Of a stretch of DNA of 64,000 bases, positions 33,880 through 45,625 are shown in pieces; within the stretch, counting starts at the first letter, position 1; every line of letters begins with the position of its first letter. The notes below the pieces were generated by a model. The model saw only the letters and a list, made by a program, of their open reading frames with translations, ran no database searches and was not told the origin of the DNA. Made by a program: the position numbers and the translations under genes. The stretch is from positions 372,001 to 436,000 of the forward strand of contig JAJHZJ010000028.1 of NCBI GenBank assembly GCA_023548195.1, written 5' to 3'. Source of the stretch: Bettongia penicillata ogilbyi. Its lineage: Eukaryota > Chordata > Mammalia > Diprotodontia > Potoroidae.

Positions 33880-34045
33880 TCAATGAGGGCTAAAAGGAAA
33901 TTTAGAGGGCATTGACTCCACCTACACATTTTACAAATGAGAAAACTGGGCACCAAAGAAGTAAAGTAACTTCACCAAAGTCACATAGCTGGTAAGTAAT
34001 TCTCTGGTGCCAGGTCCAATATTCTCTCTACTCTATTGTGTCATT
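33880..34045 (-). mobile_element. MIR-like SINE
   Basis: TTTTACAAATGAGAAAACTGGG.. AAGTAACTTCACCAAAGTCA CATAGCTGGTAAG follows the reverse-strand MIR core (CATTTTACAGATGAGGAAACTGAGG.. TGACTTGCCCAAGGTCACA CAGCTAGTAAG). Old. Confidence 0.7.
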
Positions 34046-34857
34046 TGTTTGACCCAGGATCAGTTTTCCGGGGGGAAAAATGTGGTTTATTGAATACTCT
34101 TAAGTTAATGGCACAAAGTACACAGAGAATAATAACACCAGTGGCCAATAAGATGAGTTAGTCAATCTTGAACATTTTGATACTTATTATGAAGAATTTC
34201 ATTCAGAACAGAAATAAATATCATACAACACATTCCCTCTTTCCCCGTATAGGAGAAAAATGAGTTCTTCCTCCATTTTTTCTCTTAAGTTTTCTGATTT
34301 TCAATTTTTAAGAATTATAAGATAGTTTTAATTTTTGTAATGGTCCTTGTAGTGCAATCAGTCAGAGAAACTGAAGGGTGTTGATGTTAGGACTTAATAG
34401 CTATTACAGAAGGAAAAACATAGCTACGAATGATTTTTGGATGAAAAGTCATAACGTTCTGCTCATATTAGGTTTTGATATTAGATAGGGAAACAGGAGT
34501 TACATGATTGACGGTGATCAATTTTTGTGATACTACAGAACCTAGATTTTATTACTGGAAAAACAGAAACTGGCAAAAAGGGTTTATGGGGGTAAGAACA
34601 TGTAGTTCTTTAAATTATTATATGCTAAGTGGTAGTGGAGTCTCCTAAGAGAGATGGACTAAAAAGAATAAGAAAATAGTGATCTCAAAAGAACATTAGA
34701 GTGTATTTAAAGAGTATTAGATTTGCAAATGAATTAATTAGAAAAACTTTCTAATGGAGGGTGTTTATAGTTATTTTAAAGGTTCAGAAATTATCATATG
34801 AGTTATAATTAATAATATAATGTCTATCATCCTTATAGAAGTTTTAACTTTCCCAAA

Positions 34858-35035
34858 CAGCTTTTAAAATATCTCATTTTATTTTCATAACGATGCAGGA
34901 TGGTAGGTATTATTATTTCCCCCATTTTATAGATGAGAAAACTGAGACTGACAAAGATTAGGTGAGTTGTCCGCTAAGGGACAAATTTAAAGTCTGATCA
35001 TCTTAATCCTATTTACTATCACTTAGCTATCTATA
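34858..35035 (-). mobile_element. MIR-like SINE
   Basis: ATTATTTCCCCCATTTTATAGATGAG followed by AAAACTGAGACTGACAAAG is the reverse MIR core with its usual TATTATTATCCCCATTTTA lead-in. The right part is strongly diverged. Confidence 0.7.
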
Positions 35036-35164
35036 CTGTCAAGTTTTTATACATGTTAACACCTAGATTTTAAATTACTATAGTTAGTACCTTAATGGAC
35101 TGTTAGTGCCAGTTAATATACTCCCCAGGGCAGTTAATAATACAATATAACCGCAAAACAAAAA

Positions 35165-35310
35165 CAAAACTGAGTATTAGTCCTGACTCTGAAATTTGCT
35201 AGGGGTATAACTTTAAATAATTTACTTGATATCTCTGTGCTTAAGGTTCCTCATCTACAAAATGAAGAAATGAAATCTCTGGGTGCTTGTAAATACCTTT
35301 CCAGGTCTAA
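35165..35310 (+). mobile_element. MIR-like SINE
   Basis: TCCTGACTCTGAAATTTGCTAGGG.. AACTTTAAATAATTTACTTGA.. CTCATCTACAAAATGAAGAAATG matches the forward MIR core. Old and diverged. Confidence 0.6.
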
Positions 35311-36889
35311 TAAACTTGCGTTCATAAAAATTAGATTCTAGGATCACTAGATCTGTAGTATGAAAAATCGTTAAAGGTTATTTGTTTCATCCTATAGTTT
35401 TTGTTTTAAAAATGTTACTTATATGATTGTTATTTTGAATATCTTCATTAGCAAATGTATGTTCCCCCAACTAGCCACAGAACTTTGTCTCATAATAAAG
35501 AATCAAAAAGAAAAAAGAAAAACAGTTAACAGAATTAACCAAGATATCAAATGAGTCTGAAAGTATATTCAGTGTTCTAAGTCATATGTTAAAAGAATGA
35601 AGAGAAGTGCATTTTCTCACCACTTTTTCTGAGACAAATTTGGTTGCTATAATTGTACCATATTTTGGGGTTTTTTTTGTTCTTATCATTCTTTTCCTTT
35701 ATTTGCTATCAGAATTTATTATCTTATTTTTCTGATTGTGTGTACTTCCCTTTGTACCATTTTTAAGTCTTTCCATGACTCATTGTATTACTCATATCCA
35801 ACATTACCTATGTCAAAGTACCACCACATCTATATCTAAGAGTTGTTTAACTTATAGGTTAAGAATTTTCCAACTTATAGGTATCTATTTTCTTTCCAGT
35901 TTTTTGTTCCTAGAACAAAAATTGCTCTATGCATTTTCACATGTATTATATATTTCTTCTTTTCATTTAACTATTTTAGGAACAATGGGGAGTAATGGGT
36001 GAAGAGTTTGTCTCCAAGGTAGGAGAAGCTGGGCTCAAATTCTTTTTTTTTATATATAAATTTATTTATTTAACTTTTTATATTCATTTTCACAAAATTT
36101 TGGGTTCCAAATTTTCTCCCCTTTTATCCGCTCCCCCCACCACAATACACCGAGCATTCTAATTTTCCCTATCACCAATCTGCCCTCTCTTCTATCATCC
36201 CTCCCCTCTCTTGTGCCCATCCTCTCTTTTGTCCTGTAGGGCCAGATGACTTTCTATTCCCCATTAACTGTATTTCTTATTTCCTAGTAGCAACAACAAT
36301 ACTAAACAGTTGTTCCTAAATCTTTGAGTTCCAAACTCTCCCCATCCCTCCCTCCCCACCCATTCCCTTTGGGAAGGCAGGCAATTCAATATAAGTCCTA
36401 TCTATGTAGTTTTGCAAATGATTTCCATAATGGTCATGCTGTGTAAGACTAACTCTATTTCCCTCCATTGTATCCCGCCCCCCATTGCTTCTATTCTGTC
36501 TTTTGATCCTGTCCCTCCCCGAGTATTGACTTCAAATTGCTCCCTCCTCCCATTGACCTCACTCCCATCATCCCCCCCACCTTGCTTATCTCCTTCTCCC
36601 CCACTTTCCTGTATTGTAAGACAGGTTTTCACACGAAAATGAGTGAGCATTTTATTCCTTCCTTTAGTCGAATGTGATGAGGGTAAACTTCTTGTTTTTT
36701 TTTTTTTTTCTCAGCTCTCCTCTTTTTCCCTCCACTAAAAGGTCTCCTGCTTTCCTCTTGAATGAGAGATAATTTACCCCATTTCATTTCACCCTCTTTC
36801 CTCCCACTACATTTCTCTCTCACCATTTACCTTAATTTCTTTTAAGATATGGTCCCATCCTATTCAATTCACTCTGTGGTCTCTGTCTC

Positions 36890-36967
36890 TGTGTGAGTGT
36901 GTGTATGTGTGTATGTGTGTGTGCATGCATGTGTGTACATGTATGTGTGTGTGTATGTGTGTGTGTG
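36890..36967. repeat. TG-rich run in the HAL1-I tail
   Basis: Same position and composition as in copies A, H and J. Confidence 0.85.
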
Positions 36968-37101
36968 GTGCCACCAATTACCCAGATACCGAAAAGTTTT
37001 AAGACTTACAAATATTGTCTTTCCATGTAGGAATGTAAACAGTTCACCTTTGGTAAGTCCCTTATGACTTCTCTTTGCTGTTTACTTTTTCATGCTTCTT
37101 C

Positions 37102-38202
37102 TCATTCTTGTGTTTGAAAGACAAATTTTCTTTTCAGCTCTGGTCTTTTCATCAAGAATGCTTGAAAGTCCTCTGTTTCATTGAAAGACCATATTTTCCC
37201 CTGAAGTATTATACTCAGTTTTGCTGGGTAGGTGATTCTTGGTTTTAGTCCTAGTTCCTTTGACTCCTGGAATCTCATATTCCACACCCCTTGAGCACTT
37301 AATGTAGAAGCTGCTAGATCTTGTGTTTTCCTGATGGTATTTCCACAATACTGGAAGTGTTTCTTTCTAGCTGCTTGCAATATTTTCTCCTTGACCTGGG
37401 AATTCTGGAATTTGACCACAATGTTCCTAGGAGTTTCTCTTTTTGGATTTCTTTCAGGCACTGATTGATGGATTCTTTCAATACTTATTTTACCCTCTGG
37501 TTGTAGAATATCAGGGCAGTTTTCCTCGATAATTTCATGGAAGATGATGTCTAGGCTCTTTTTTTGATCATGACTTTCAGGTAGTCCCATAATTTTTAAA
37601 TTGTCTCTCCTGGATCTATTTTCCAGGTCACTTGTTTTTCCAATGAGATATTTCATCTTCTCTTCCATATTTTCATTCTTTTGGTTTTGTTTCGTGATTT
37701 CTTGGTTTCTCAGAAAGTCATTAGACTCCATCTGTTCCATTCTAATTTTGAGAGAACTATTATCTTCAGTGAGCTTTTGAACCTCTTTTTCCAGTTGGCT
37801 AATTCTGCTTTTGAAAGCATTCTTCTTCTCATTGGCTTTTTGAGCCTCTTTTGACAATTGAGTGAGCCTATTTTTCAAGGTGTTATTTTCTTAAGCATTT
37901 TTTTGGGTCTCCTTTACCAAGGTATTGACCTGTTTTTCATGGTTTTCTTGCATCTCTCTCATTTCTCTTCCCAGTTTTTCCTCCACCTGTCTAACTTGCT
38001 TTTCAAAATCCTTTTTGAGCTCTTCCATGGCCTGAGCCCACCAGACATCCACCTGGGATGTCTGGGATACAGAGGCCCTGACCTCCACGTCTTTCCCTGA
38101 TGATAAGAGTAGTTCCTCGTCATCAGACTTGAAAGGTGAGAACATCTGTACCCCATCAAAGTAGCTGTCTATAGTCTTATTTTTCTTCCCTTTTCTGGGC
38201 AT
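37102..38202 (-). pseudogene. ORF1 of HAL1-I (one premature stop)
   Basis: Open from MPRKGKKNKTIDSYF (38202) to QKNA, where a TAA replaces a Glu codon near 37890, then open again to ..KFVFQTQE at 37102. The coiled coil, RRM (SRRDNLKIMGLPESHDQ) and YPAKLSIILQGKIWSF are all present. A read-through would give a complete protein of 366-367 aa. Confidence 0.85.
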
Positions 38203-38860
38203 TTTCCCAGCCAGTTACTTTACTTCTGAGATTCCTGTCCACCCCCGCCTAGATCCGCCCAGTTAGTGCTTGGGGTCTGAGATTCAAATGGGCTTTCAGT
38301 GGCAGGTGGGGCTGCTATTCAATGTGAGCTTAAGTTCTGGTGCTCAGGGCTGCCTCTCAGGCTCAGTTCCCTCAGGGGCTTTATGCAGAGACCTTCGGTA
38401 ATGGCCCTGAACTTCTGCTTGTGGCTCGGGCACTCCTTGGCTGCCGCCACTGCCTCTGCCGCTCCCTCTGCCACTGCCTCCCGAGGGGGCCCAAGTCACG
38501 GAGACACCCCCACTCCCCTCTCGGCCAGCCCAGAAGCCTCTCTCACTGACCTGTAGCACCTGTGGGTGGAGGGACCTTTGCGGCTGCCAGAGGTTCCGTC
38601 CCTGAAGCATGCTTGGATCTGCTCCTCTGGGGCCACACGGCCAGCACAGCACAGAGGTGGGCTCCGCTTTCTCGGGCGCGATGGACCCCTGTGGACGGCT
38701 CTCCAGGACTCTCTGGAACTGAAATCTTTTCCACTGTGTTTCTGCATGCCTTGTAGTGCTCCAGAATTTGTGGGAGTTCTTCTTGCAGGAAATATATGGG
38801 CTATGGGTTCGGAGTTAGCATAGGTGAGTCTTTCTACTCTGCCATCTTCGCTCCACCCCC

Positions 38861-40579
38861 ATTTTTGAGCATTTTTAATATCCTTTAATTAAGTAGTAAT
38901 TCTTCATTTTATGGATTTGTTTTTGCTTGTTTTGATAATGGGTCTCCTCATTTTGTTTACTTGGATGTACAAAATTCAATCAAAATTCTAATCCTACTAC
39001 TGATTGACAAAGGGTATTTTACCTGCTCCATTTTATGACCTGGGCTTCTTTAACTTTCCCTATGTTGTCCAATGGCAACATACTAGGGAAATTATGTGGC
39101 AGTCAAGCTTTGTGCCAATAATCAACTGACAAGCCTAGTGGAGAACAGTTGATACTTGGAATCTCAACCATCCTAGAAAAAAGGATAACAGCACATCACA
39201 CACAATCATGTTTGGTTGCCTGACAGGTTTATCCCAGTCTCCTTAAAACATTATATGTCAGATCTTGATCAGTTATATTTTATGTAAAGACTTTTGGTTT
39301 CCTCCATTCATTTATACTTCTTACTGTGCTGGCTTCCTCATTTTATAGATCAGAACATTGAGATTAAGGAAGATTAAGTGACTTACCCAAAGTGGCATAG
39401 GTAATAAGTATTGGAATGGAAGTTCAAAACCCTGTCCTGTCATAGACAGAAAGCTAGCAAAGCAATAGTAATACAAGTATAAAATGGAAGGAAATATGAA
39501 AAAGCAAAATCTTGCAAAATAAGTATCCTCTACTACCCCAGAGCAGCAACAGAAAACACTAAGCCTTATTGAAAAAATTTATCTCTCCAAATAGTCGTGC
39601 TAGCACCCATGGGTGGCCACAAAACATTTTTCCCTGCCCAAAGCATTTAGTTAGGGATGAAACTCAGCCAACTATTCATGTTTCCTTTGTAGGTAACAGC
39701 AAGGAAAGAGACTAGTGAATGTGAACAGGGATGCACATGTAATACCTCTCTATCTCATGTTGAATTCTTGCTAATAACTGAGCACCCTAGACAGTTTGGT
39801 GCTTCACAGACCTACCAAATTTCAGAAAAGAGTTTTCCCCACCTTTTATGAAGGCAACAGTAATCAGAGAGTTCCTTGTTTTTATTGTTGTTCTATAAAA
39901 ATTAAAAATAAATAAAAAGGAAGGGGAGAGCTGGGAATGAAACTTAAGAGAGTAAAGACATATTACACCAGTGCTATACCTGATCAATTTCCCCATTAGT
40001 AGACTCATTCTGCTGGACAATAGCATTAATATTCAACCCTTTTGTTTCTTTGCTTAACAGTTCTGCATAACTGAGTCACTCTTTCCATCTCCCAGAAGAC
40101 TCTTTGTGTTATAAATGTTGGAAACTCGGCAGGGTAGGCCTGTACACATTTGAAGGGACAGAAAATAGTTCCTAATAAAGTGATTTGTTTTTTCTTCTTT
40201 TTTGCAGGTGCTATGGACTCTAGGGGCCAGAATGAATTGCTTGAATATTTTGATTTTTTATCTAATCTATGCAATGTTTGTGAAATGAAAACTAAAATTA
40301 ATGGTATATTACCTGAAAAGGGAGTGGGGAGGAGAATGTAGAAGGGAAGGAAAGCACTCTTTCCAGGAAGGCAGCAAGAATGAAAGGACACTAAGTGCCC
40401 ACAAATCAATTTCTACTGACCTTCTATGTGGTTCATTAGTTGTTCCACTGGGAAGAGGAGTGAATGCCATTAGGTCCATGCAGAGGCCATCTGCAGCACT
40501 GACTTAGCAAAGATTATTGACAGTGCAAATGTTCCTGGGGAACAAAGGACTGATTAGATTCATATCCATGGAAATGACG
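38861..40579. other. Intergenic sequence, no gene seen
   Basis: Apart from a MIR-like piece at 39325-39440, nothing is recognised. An open frame at 40026-40409 (minus) has no motif and no sign of coding use. A pyrimidine tract and AG at 40190-40208 look like a splice acceptor, but no exon follows. Confidence 0.5.
39325..39440 (-). mobile_element. MIR-like SINE
   Basis: CCTCATTTTATAGATCAGAACATTG.. AAGTGACTTACCCAAAGTGGCA matches the reverse MIR core. Confidence 0.65.
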
Positions 40580-41415
40580 GACAAAAAAGTGAATGCCATC
40601 TTGGGTTGTATTGTTTCTAGGAGCAAAGAGGTGATGGTCCTATTCGTTCTGCCCTTTTGAGACTTCACCTGGAGAGCTGTGCTCAGTTCTGGGCACCAAG
40701 ATTTAAGAACATTGAGAGACTCTAGATAATCCAGAAAGAGAAGCTGAGTCTGGGGGTCATGTCATATAAAGATTTGGTGAAGGAACTGGCATGTTTAGTC
40801 TCAAGGAGAAAATACTCAAAGGGAGGGACTATCACATGAAGGAATAGAAAGACATGTTTTGTTTGACAGGATTTGGTTAAACCAGGAGCAATGGGTAAAA
40901 GTTTCAAAGAAGCAAATGAAGGCTTGTTGTGAGGAAATTTGTCTTAATTTTGTTATTGCTTATATTCATGTTCTATCATTTCAGTCATGTCTGACTTTTC
41001 AGCACCTCATTTGGGGTTTTATTGGCAAAGAGGATGGAGTAGTTTGCCATTTCATTTCTGTCTTCATCTCATTTTAGTGATGAGGAATTGAGGCAAACTT
41101 GGGTAAGTGACTTGCCCAAGGTCAAACAGTTAGTAAGTGTCTGAGGCCGAATTTAAACTCAGGAAGATGAGTCTTCCTATCTGCAGATCTATTAATCTAT
41201 CCATTCCATCACCTAGGTGCCCCATCTTAGCTATTAGTAGTGCCCCAAAGTGGAATGGGCTGCTTCGAGACATTGGTTTCCTATCCTTGGAGTTCTTCAA
41301 GAAAAGGCTACAGAGTCATTTGTTAAAAATGTTATAGTAAGGATTTCCATTTATGTATATTTTGTATTAGATGATCACTGGGGTTCATTTCAACTCAAAA
41401 TCTGTGATTCTAAAT
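40580..41415 (+). mobile_element. CR1/L3-type LINE 3' region, split by a SINE
   Basis: Two parts, 40580-40954 and 41224-41415. The first has TTCACCTGGAGAGCTGTGCTCAGTTCTGGGCACCA and AACCAGGAGCAATGGGTAAAAG; the second has CAAAGTGGAATGGGCTGC and a final CAACTCAAAATCTGTGATTCTA. These are typical CR1/L3 3' signposts (the terminal ATTCTATGATTCT-like repeat). It encodes only the decayed end of the RT ORF. Confidence 0.75.
40955..41223 (-). mobile_element. Mar1/WSINE-type SINE inside the CR1 element
   Basis: Reverse orientation: TTCAGTCATGTCTGACTTTTCAGC, CATTTGGGGTTTTATTGGCAAAG, TGACTTGCCCAAGGTCAAACAG, GTCTGAGGCCGAATTTAAACTC and CACCTAGGTGCCCC, the full marsupial SINE order ending at its tRNA-like head. 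Restricted to marsupials among the repeats I know, so a strong lineage marker. Confidence 0.85.
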
Positions 41416-42087
41416 AGTGGACTGATGCAGTATAAGTCTCTCTGTGAACCTAAAGCTTAGAAGGATTTAAGGGAACAAAGTGGTTCATTCTGGTGATGGA
41501 AAAAAAAAGCAGCTGGGAATACTCACCTCGATTCCCAATGATAGATAAGATAAATAGAATAAACTGTTATTTAACAATATTCAAGCTCAAAACAAAGTTA
41601 TCACATAATTTTCTTGAACTCCAAGGTATCCTACTAGCCAATGGGAATAAATACATTTAAAAACTCAATAAGACATCCGTAAATGATTGCTCTAAAGTCT
41701 CTGAAAACCAATTCTTTCTTCTCAACATTCAAAAACATAAAGGTCTCTCTATCTTTTACAGCAAGTGTAAAAATACCTTTGGTCCAGATGACATCACATT
41801 CCCTTCCTTCCCTTCATTACTCAAGTCCTAGAAAGACTAAATTCACCACCTTCATTTCCTTACCTTCGTGATTCTCCATTCCTTGCAATTTGACTTCTGT
41901 AAGGTTCACTCATTTAAAAAAAAATCTCCAAATCCCTATTTAATTTTTTATTCTAAAACACAATATTCTTTCTCCTCATTTTTATCCTTTTTGACGTATT
42001 ATACAGCATTTGATGCTTAAGAATGGTGGTCAACAAATTTTTTGATTTCTCACTCAGGAAAAAAGAGTATGTACCACTAATACTCAT

Positions 42088-42160
42088 ACACACATATATG
42101 CACATACATGTGTATGTATATGTGTATATATATATATGTTTGTATGTGTATATATGCTTA
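42088..42160. repeat. CA/TA microsatellite
   Basis: ACACACATATATGCACATAC followed by TGTGTATATATATATATG steps within the interruption of the L2. Confidence 0.75.
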
Positions 42161-42579
42161 CCTATTTATTAACTATAATACTTTACTAATAAATGTGGAT
42201 ACTATGAAACTAACACAAAAAGAGGAAGTTTTTAAAAGATGGGATAAAGCTAAAATTAAAGAGTTATGAAAAAATATGCTCCTAGCTGTTCTGTGGGTGT
42301 TTTGATGATTTATGTAACTACCATGAAGGACCCTCAAAAACACAGAAGTGAGCGCTATAGTGGAATATTTTTCAGGTTTGTGTACTTGGATCAGAGACTT
42401 TGCAATGGCCTTATATGGATGCAGGAGGGGAGTGATATGATCCATCATCCCACTCTTCCATTAATTTGATTACACACTATTTAGGGTTCAAGTCATGAGT
42501 CCCTGATATTATCCTATGCCCCCTCTAGGGGGCTAGAAACTTGGTCTCACTTCTAAGGACTTCATTTTAGAAAGCTGAT

Positions 42580-42795
42580 ATAATGGTTAGAATAACAAAT
42601 TAAAAATGAGGAAAACTAGAATTCATCTCCATTCTTTGATATTTACCAATTATGTAATCATGCAAAAGTCACTTCATGTTCTTGATTATCAGTCACTTCA
42701 ACCTTAAAATGAGAATAATATCTGCATTCCCTGCCAGATCCTTATTGTGAAACTCCAAATACATATTTCATCTAAAGTACATTTTTAACTATAAA
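42580..42795 (+). mobile_element. MIR-like SINE
   Basis: TTATGTAATCATGCAAAAGTCACTTCA.. CCTTAAAATGAGAATAATATCTGC matches the forward MIR core (TGTGACCTTGGGCAAGTCACTTAACC.. TAAAATGAGGATAATA). Confidence 0.65.
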
Positions 42796-43650
42796 AAAAA
42801 ACAACATGTAAATATCAGCTATATTACCTTCTTCTTCCATGCCTTCCATGATACTCTACTATTGGTTTTCTTTGCAGTTCTCTGACTGAGCTTCTTATTC
42901 CTCTTTGGCTTCTCATCATCTCTTTCTTCCTTAAACTTCAGTGTCCCCCACAACTTTATCTTAGGCCTTATAATCTTCTTGCTCTACACTCGCCCTTGAT
43001 TATCTATCAGTTACCATGATTTGCGTGATCACTTCAGCAGTAACTTCTCACATCTTAACTTATACATCAAAAAGTCTTTCCAAAACTTCAACCCAGTATT
43101 TTCCAGTTCCTTATAGATATTACCATCTAGATATCTGATATCTATTTGATATCTATGATGTAAACTCAACTTGTCAAAGACATCATCTTCTTATCTTCAT
43201 TAATCTTTACATTTTCATTTTACTTTATCCCCCTTCCTACACTTTCTAGTCCAACACAACTAATTTTCTCTGTGTTCCTCCCAGATGTACTTTATCTCCC
43301 ATGTCTTTGCCTTTACACAGGCCATCCTCAATGCCTACAATGAATGCCCTTCTCACCCTTATCACAAAGAATCCTGCACTTCCTTCAAGATTCAACTTTC
43401 ATGTAATCGTCTATATGAAATTTTCCTTCTCTACTTCTCCACCCCAACCATTATTAGTGCCTTTCCCCTTTAACTTCCTTGTTTTAAAGGACTTCATTTT
43501 TATCTTCTATTTATTCTACATATACTTCCACATATTATTTGCTGTACTAATAGAATGTTCTTAAAAGGCAGCGGTTGTTTTATTTGTTTTCTCACTTTTA
43601 CCACAGTATCTTGAACAGATTTGGAACTTAACAAATGCTTCTTTATAGAT

Positions 43651-43939
43651 TAATGTTATTTTCTCTCTCTCTTTTTTTTTACTAGTTAATGCCATCACCA
43701 TTATCTTTTTCAGCATTTCTCATAATCTTGTACTAATGTTTACCCTTCCTTGCCTCACATTGTTTTTTTTATACTGTTGTTGTTCTAGAAAAACTCAAAA
43801 TAAATTAAAAGGAGGGAGAGAGCTGGAAATGAAACTTAAGAGACTAAAGACCAGGGTCCAAGTCCTTCCATTTCTTTGATATCTCTTGCAAGTAGCCACA
43901 CCTCTGAATTTCCACTGAGAGCATTAACTAGAGGATGAC
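43651..43939. other. Unassigned segment between L2 and CR1
   Basis: T-rich sequence. 43790-43860 (AAACTCAAAATAAATTAAAAGGAGGGAGAGAGCTGGAAATGAA, given here in two halves: AAACTCAAAATAAATTAAAA and GGAGGGAGAGAGCTGG) resembles 39900-39960 (GGAAGGGGAGAGCTGGGAAT), a possible unclassified repeat pair. Confidence 0.4.
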
Positions 43940-44452
43940 CGCACTTGAAGAATTGTATTCATTTCTTCGAATGAGGGTTTAACAATGTTGATAAAATGTA
44001 GGATGTATAGATAAGGGGAATCAGGAGGGTAAAGAGTCTTATTTCCATGCCACATGAACATCTATTGAATAATCTAGGAATGTTTAACCTAGTGAAAAGA
44101 AACTTTGGGATACATGAAACCTTTCTTCTAGTAATTAAAGGCCTGTCATATGAAACATATATGACAGATGTTCATCATCACTAAGTGACAGATTTAGGAA
44201 TAAGGGGTAGAAGTTACAAAAAGTAAATTTAGATTTCAGGTGGTGGGAAGAGCCCAAGGAAGACAAAATCTTTCTAATAATTACAGCTATCCAAAAGTGA
44301 AATGGGAAATAATGAGTTTCTTTTCACTGGAAGTCTTTAGGAAGAAACTGAATAAGCACTTATTGTCAATATTATCTTAGGCATACTTTTTAGGAATAAT
44401 TATCACTTGATAACCTCTGAGGTTCCTTTCAACTAAAAAATATGATTATTTG
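43940..44452 (+). mobile_element. CR1/L3-type LINE 3' region
   Basis: Ordered signposts: GAATGTTTAACCTAGTGAAAAGA, TACAGCTATCCAAAAGTGAAATGGG, CACTGGAAGTCTTTAGGAAGA and the end ATAACCTCTGAGGTTCCTTTCAACTA. Same family as 40580-41415 and same orientation. Confidence 0.75.
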
Positions 44453-44763
44453 ACACTATGAACTTGTCCTTTTTAAATTTTATTCTAATAAGTTATGTGT
44501 ATCATAATCTTGAGCATACATAAAAGCCATCAATACATAAAAGGACTACATGTTTAGTCAAATTTATTAAATAGATAATCTACACCAGGAATTGTATTAA
44601 ATACTTGGATACAAAGATGAAACAGAAGGCAGACTCTGACTTAAGGAGCTTTCAATTGAATGACGTAATAAAACATTCCAGAAGTGTGATAAAAGTTCAG
44701 ATATTATGCAATGATAATTTTGCGAAGGTAGAAATCACTTTTACTTGTAGAAGCAAGGAGGTA

Positions 44764-44819
44764 GTATAGAAAGAGTGACACATCAGATGAATTTTGAAAG
44801 AAGGGAAGAACTTTAGCAG
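44764..44819 (+). repeat. Left arm of a ~54-bp direct repeat flanking a SINE
   Basis: Reads ..GAAAGAGTGACACATCAG.. GAATTTTGAAAGAAGGGAAG AACTTTAGCAG; the right arm at 45036-45090 differs at a handful of positions. Much longer than a normal SINE target-site duplication. Confidence 0.7.
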
Positions 44820-44820
44820 T

Positions 44821-45034
44821 TTTGTTGTCCAGTCATATTTGACTCTTTCTGACCCCCTTTTGGAGTTTTCTTAGCAAAGGTATTGGAGTGGTTAAGAAAC
44901 TTAGGCAAATAGGATTAAGTGACTTGTCCAGGATTATACAGCTAGTAAGTGCCTGGGGCCAAATTTGTATTTAGCAAGATGAGTCTTCCTGACTCCAGAC
45001 CCAGCACTCTATCTGCCACACCACTTAGCTGACC
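44821..45034 (-). mobile_element. Mar1/WSINE-type SINE
   Basis: TTGTTGTCCAGTCATATTTGACTC, TTTGGAGTTTTCTTAGCAAAGG, GACTTGTCCAGGATTATACAGC, GATGAGTCTTCCTGACTCCAG and CCACACCACTTAGCTGACC in reverse order of the element. Diverged but complete. Flanked by unusually long direct repeats. Confidence 0.85.
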
Positions 45035-45035
45035 T

Positions 45036-45090
45036 GTAGAAAGAATGATACATCAGGTAAATTTTGAAGGAAGGGAAGAACTTTGACAGA
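45036..45090 (+). repeat. Right arm of the ~54-bp direct repeat
   Basis: GTAGAAAGAATGATACATCAGG, then TAAATTTTGAAGGAAGGGAA and GAACTTTGACAG; see the left arm at 44764-44819. Confidence 0.7.
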
Positions 45091-45139
45091 GAGATATGCA
45101 AATTTTTGTATGTATACATGTATTATGAATGGGATTATA

Positions 45140-45245
45140 GAATCCTATTGAAGACAAGAACTATTTCCTCTTTGTATTTGCTCAGTGAATGCTTACTGCT
45201 TTGTACATAAAAAGCCTTTAATACTTGCCTGTTAATTAATTAATG
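45140..45245 (+). mobile_element. L2 LINE 3' tail
   Basis: AAGACAAGAACTATTTCCTC, TTTGTATTTGCTCAGTGAATGC and AAAAAGCCTTTAATACTTGC follow the L2 tail order. Old. Confidence 0.55.
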
Positions 45246-45499
45246 GACAAATGGGAGGGAGGGTCCATTTTAAACTTGGGGGAAGAGGCACAAATATTTA
45301 AGAGAGCAGGAAGAGAAATTAGGATAGAAAATAATCCTCAATCTAACTGAATATAGAATATGTGAAGGAGAATAGTATAAGGCTGGAAAGTAAATACATT
45401 AATATATAGTTGTAGAGAGCATAATCACATTGTTCATTTTATGGCTTTTACTATTTTTTCTAAAATGCCAGGGGACATTATATTGCTGGAAAGACCATG

Positions 45500-45625
45500 T
45501 GGAATGATGATATATATTGTAGCCATAAGATGTGCTTTTGTGTAACTATCGGCAAGTCACATTACCTCTATGACTAAGTTTTTTTTTTTCATCTATAACT
45601 AATGAATAATTACTATTATTATTTT
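45500..45625 (+). mobile_element. MIR-like SINE fragment
   Basis: TGTGTAACTATCGGCAAGTCACATTACCTC matches the MIR core TGTGACCTTGGGCAAGTCACTTAACCTC. Short and old. Confidence 0.65.

Larger units (their letters stand above)
33248..36040. other. Older sequence with SINE fossils, no gene
   Basis: No conserved frame. Apart from the three SINE-like pieces listed separately, 33262-33340 (GGGACATTTCTGCACTGGGAG.. TGAAATCACAGGTTTGGTCC) recalls a marsupial SINE 3' part, and 35650-36000 weakly recalls an ancient reverse L1 3' end. Both are low-confidence. The remainder is unassigned. Confidence 0.5.
36041..38860 (-). mobile_element. HAL1-I: full-length half-L1
   Basis: Minus strand: GGGGGTGGAGCGAAGATGGCAG at 38860, 5'UTR to 38203, ORF1 38202-37102, tail with TG run (36890-36967), 3' end with AATAAATTTA and an A-run ending ~36042. 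Length 2.82 kb. No ORF2. Only one nonsense change was seen in ORF1, so it is young. A matching TSD could not be found between the sequences left of 36041 and right of 38861. Confidence 0.88.
41680..43650 (+). mobile_element. L2 LINE, in two parts
   Basis: 41680-42030 (pyrimidine-rich, ending ..TCCTTTTTGACGTATTATACAGCATTTGATGC, parallel to the L2 GACCTCTCTGCAGCCTTTGACAC block) and 42835-43650 (..CCAACCCAGTATTTTCC.., CCCATGTCTTTGCCTTTACACAGGCC, TCCTGCACTTCCTTCAAGATTC, and the tail ACAGTATCTTGAACAG..AACTTAACAAATGCTTCTT). Between them lie an unassigned 0.5 kb, a CA/TA run (42088-42160) and a MIR. Old. Confidence 0.7.

Noticed and set aside
36020..38880. Target-site duplication for HAL1-I
   Set aside because: CTCAAATTC before the T-run and ATTTTTGAGC after the 5' end do not match over more than a few bases.
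40185..40215. Splice-acceptor-like pyrimidine tract ending in GCAG
   Set aside because: No coding exon, donor site or partner exon follows.
40026..40409. 127-residue minus-strand frame in unique sequence
   Set aside because: No recognisable domain, a lysine run from a T-tract, no splice or promoter context; length is expected by chance in this amount of sequence.
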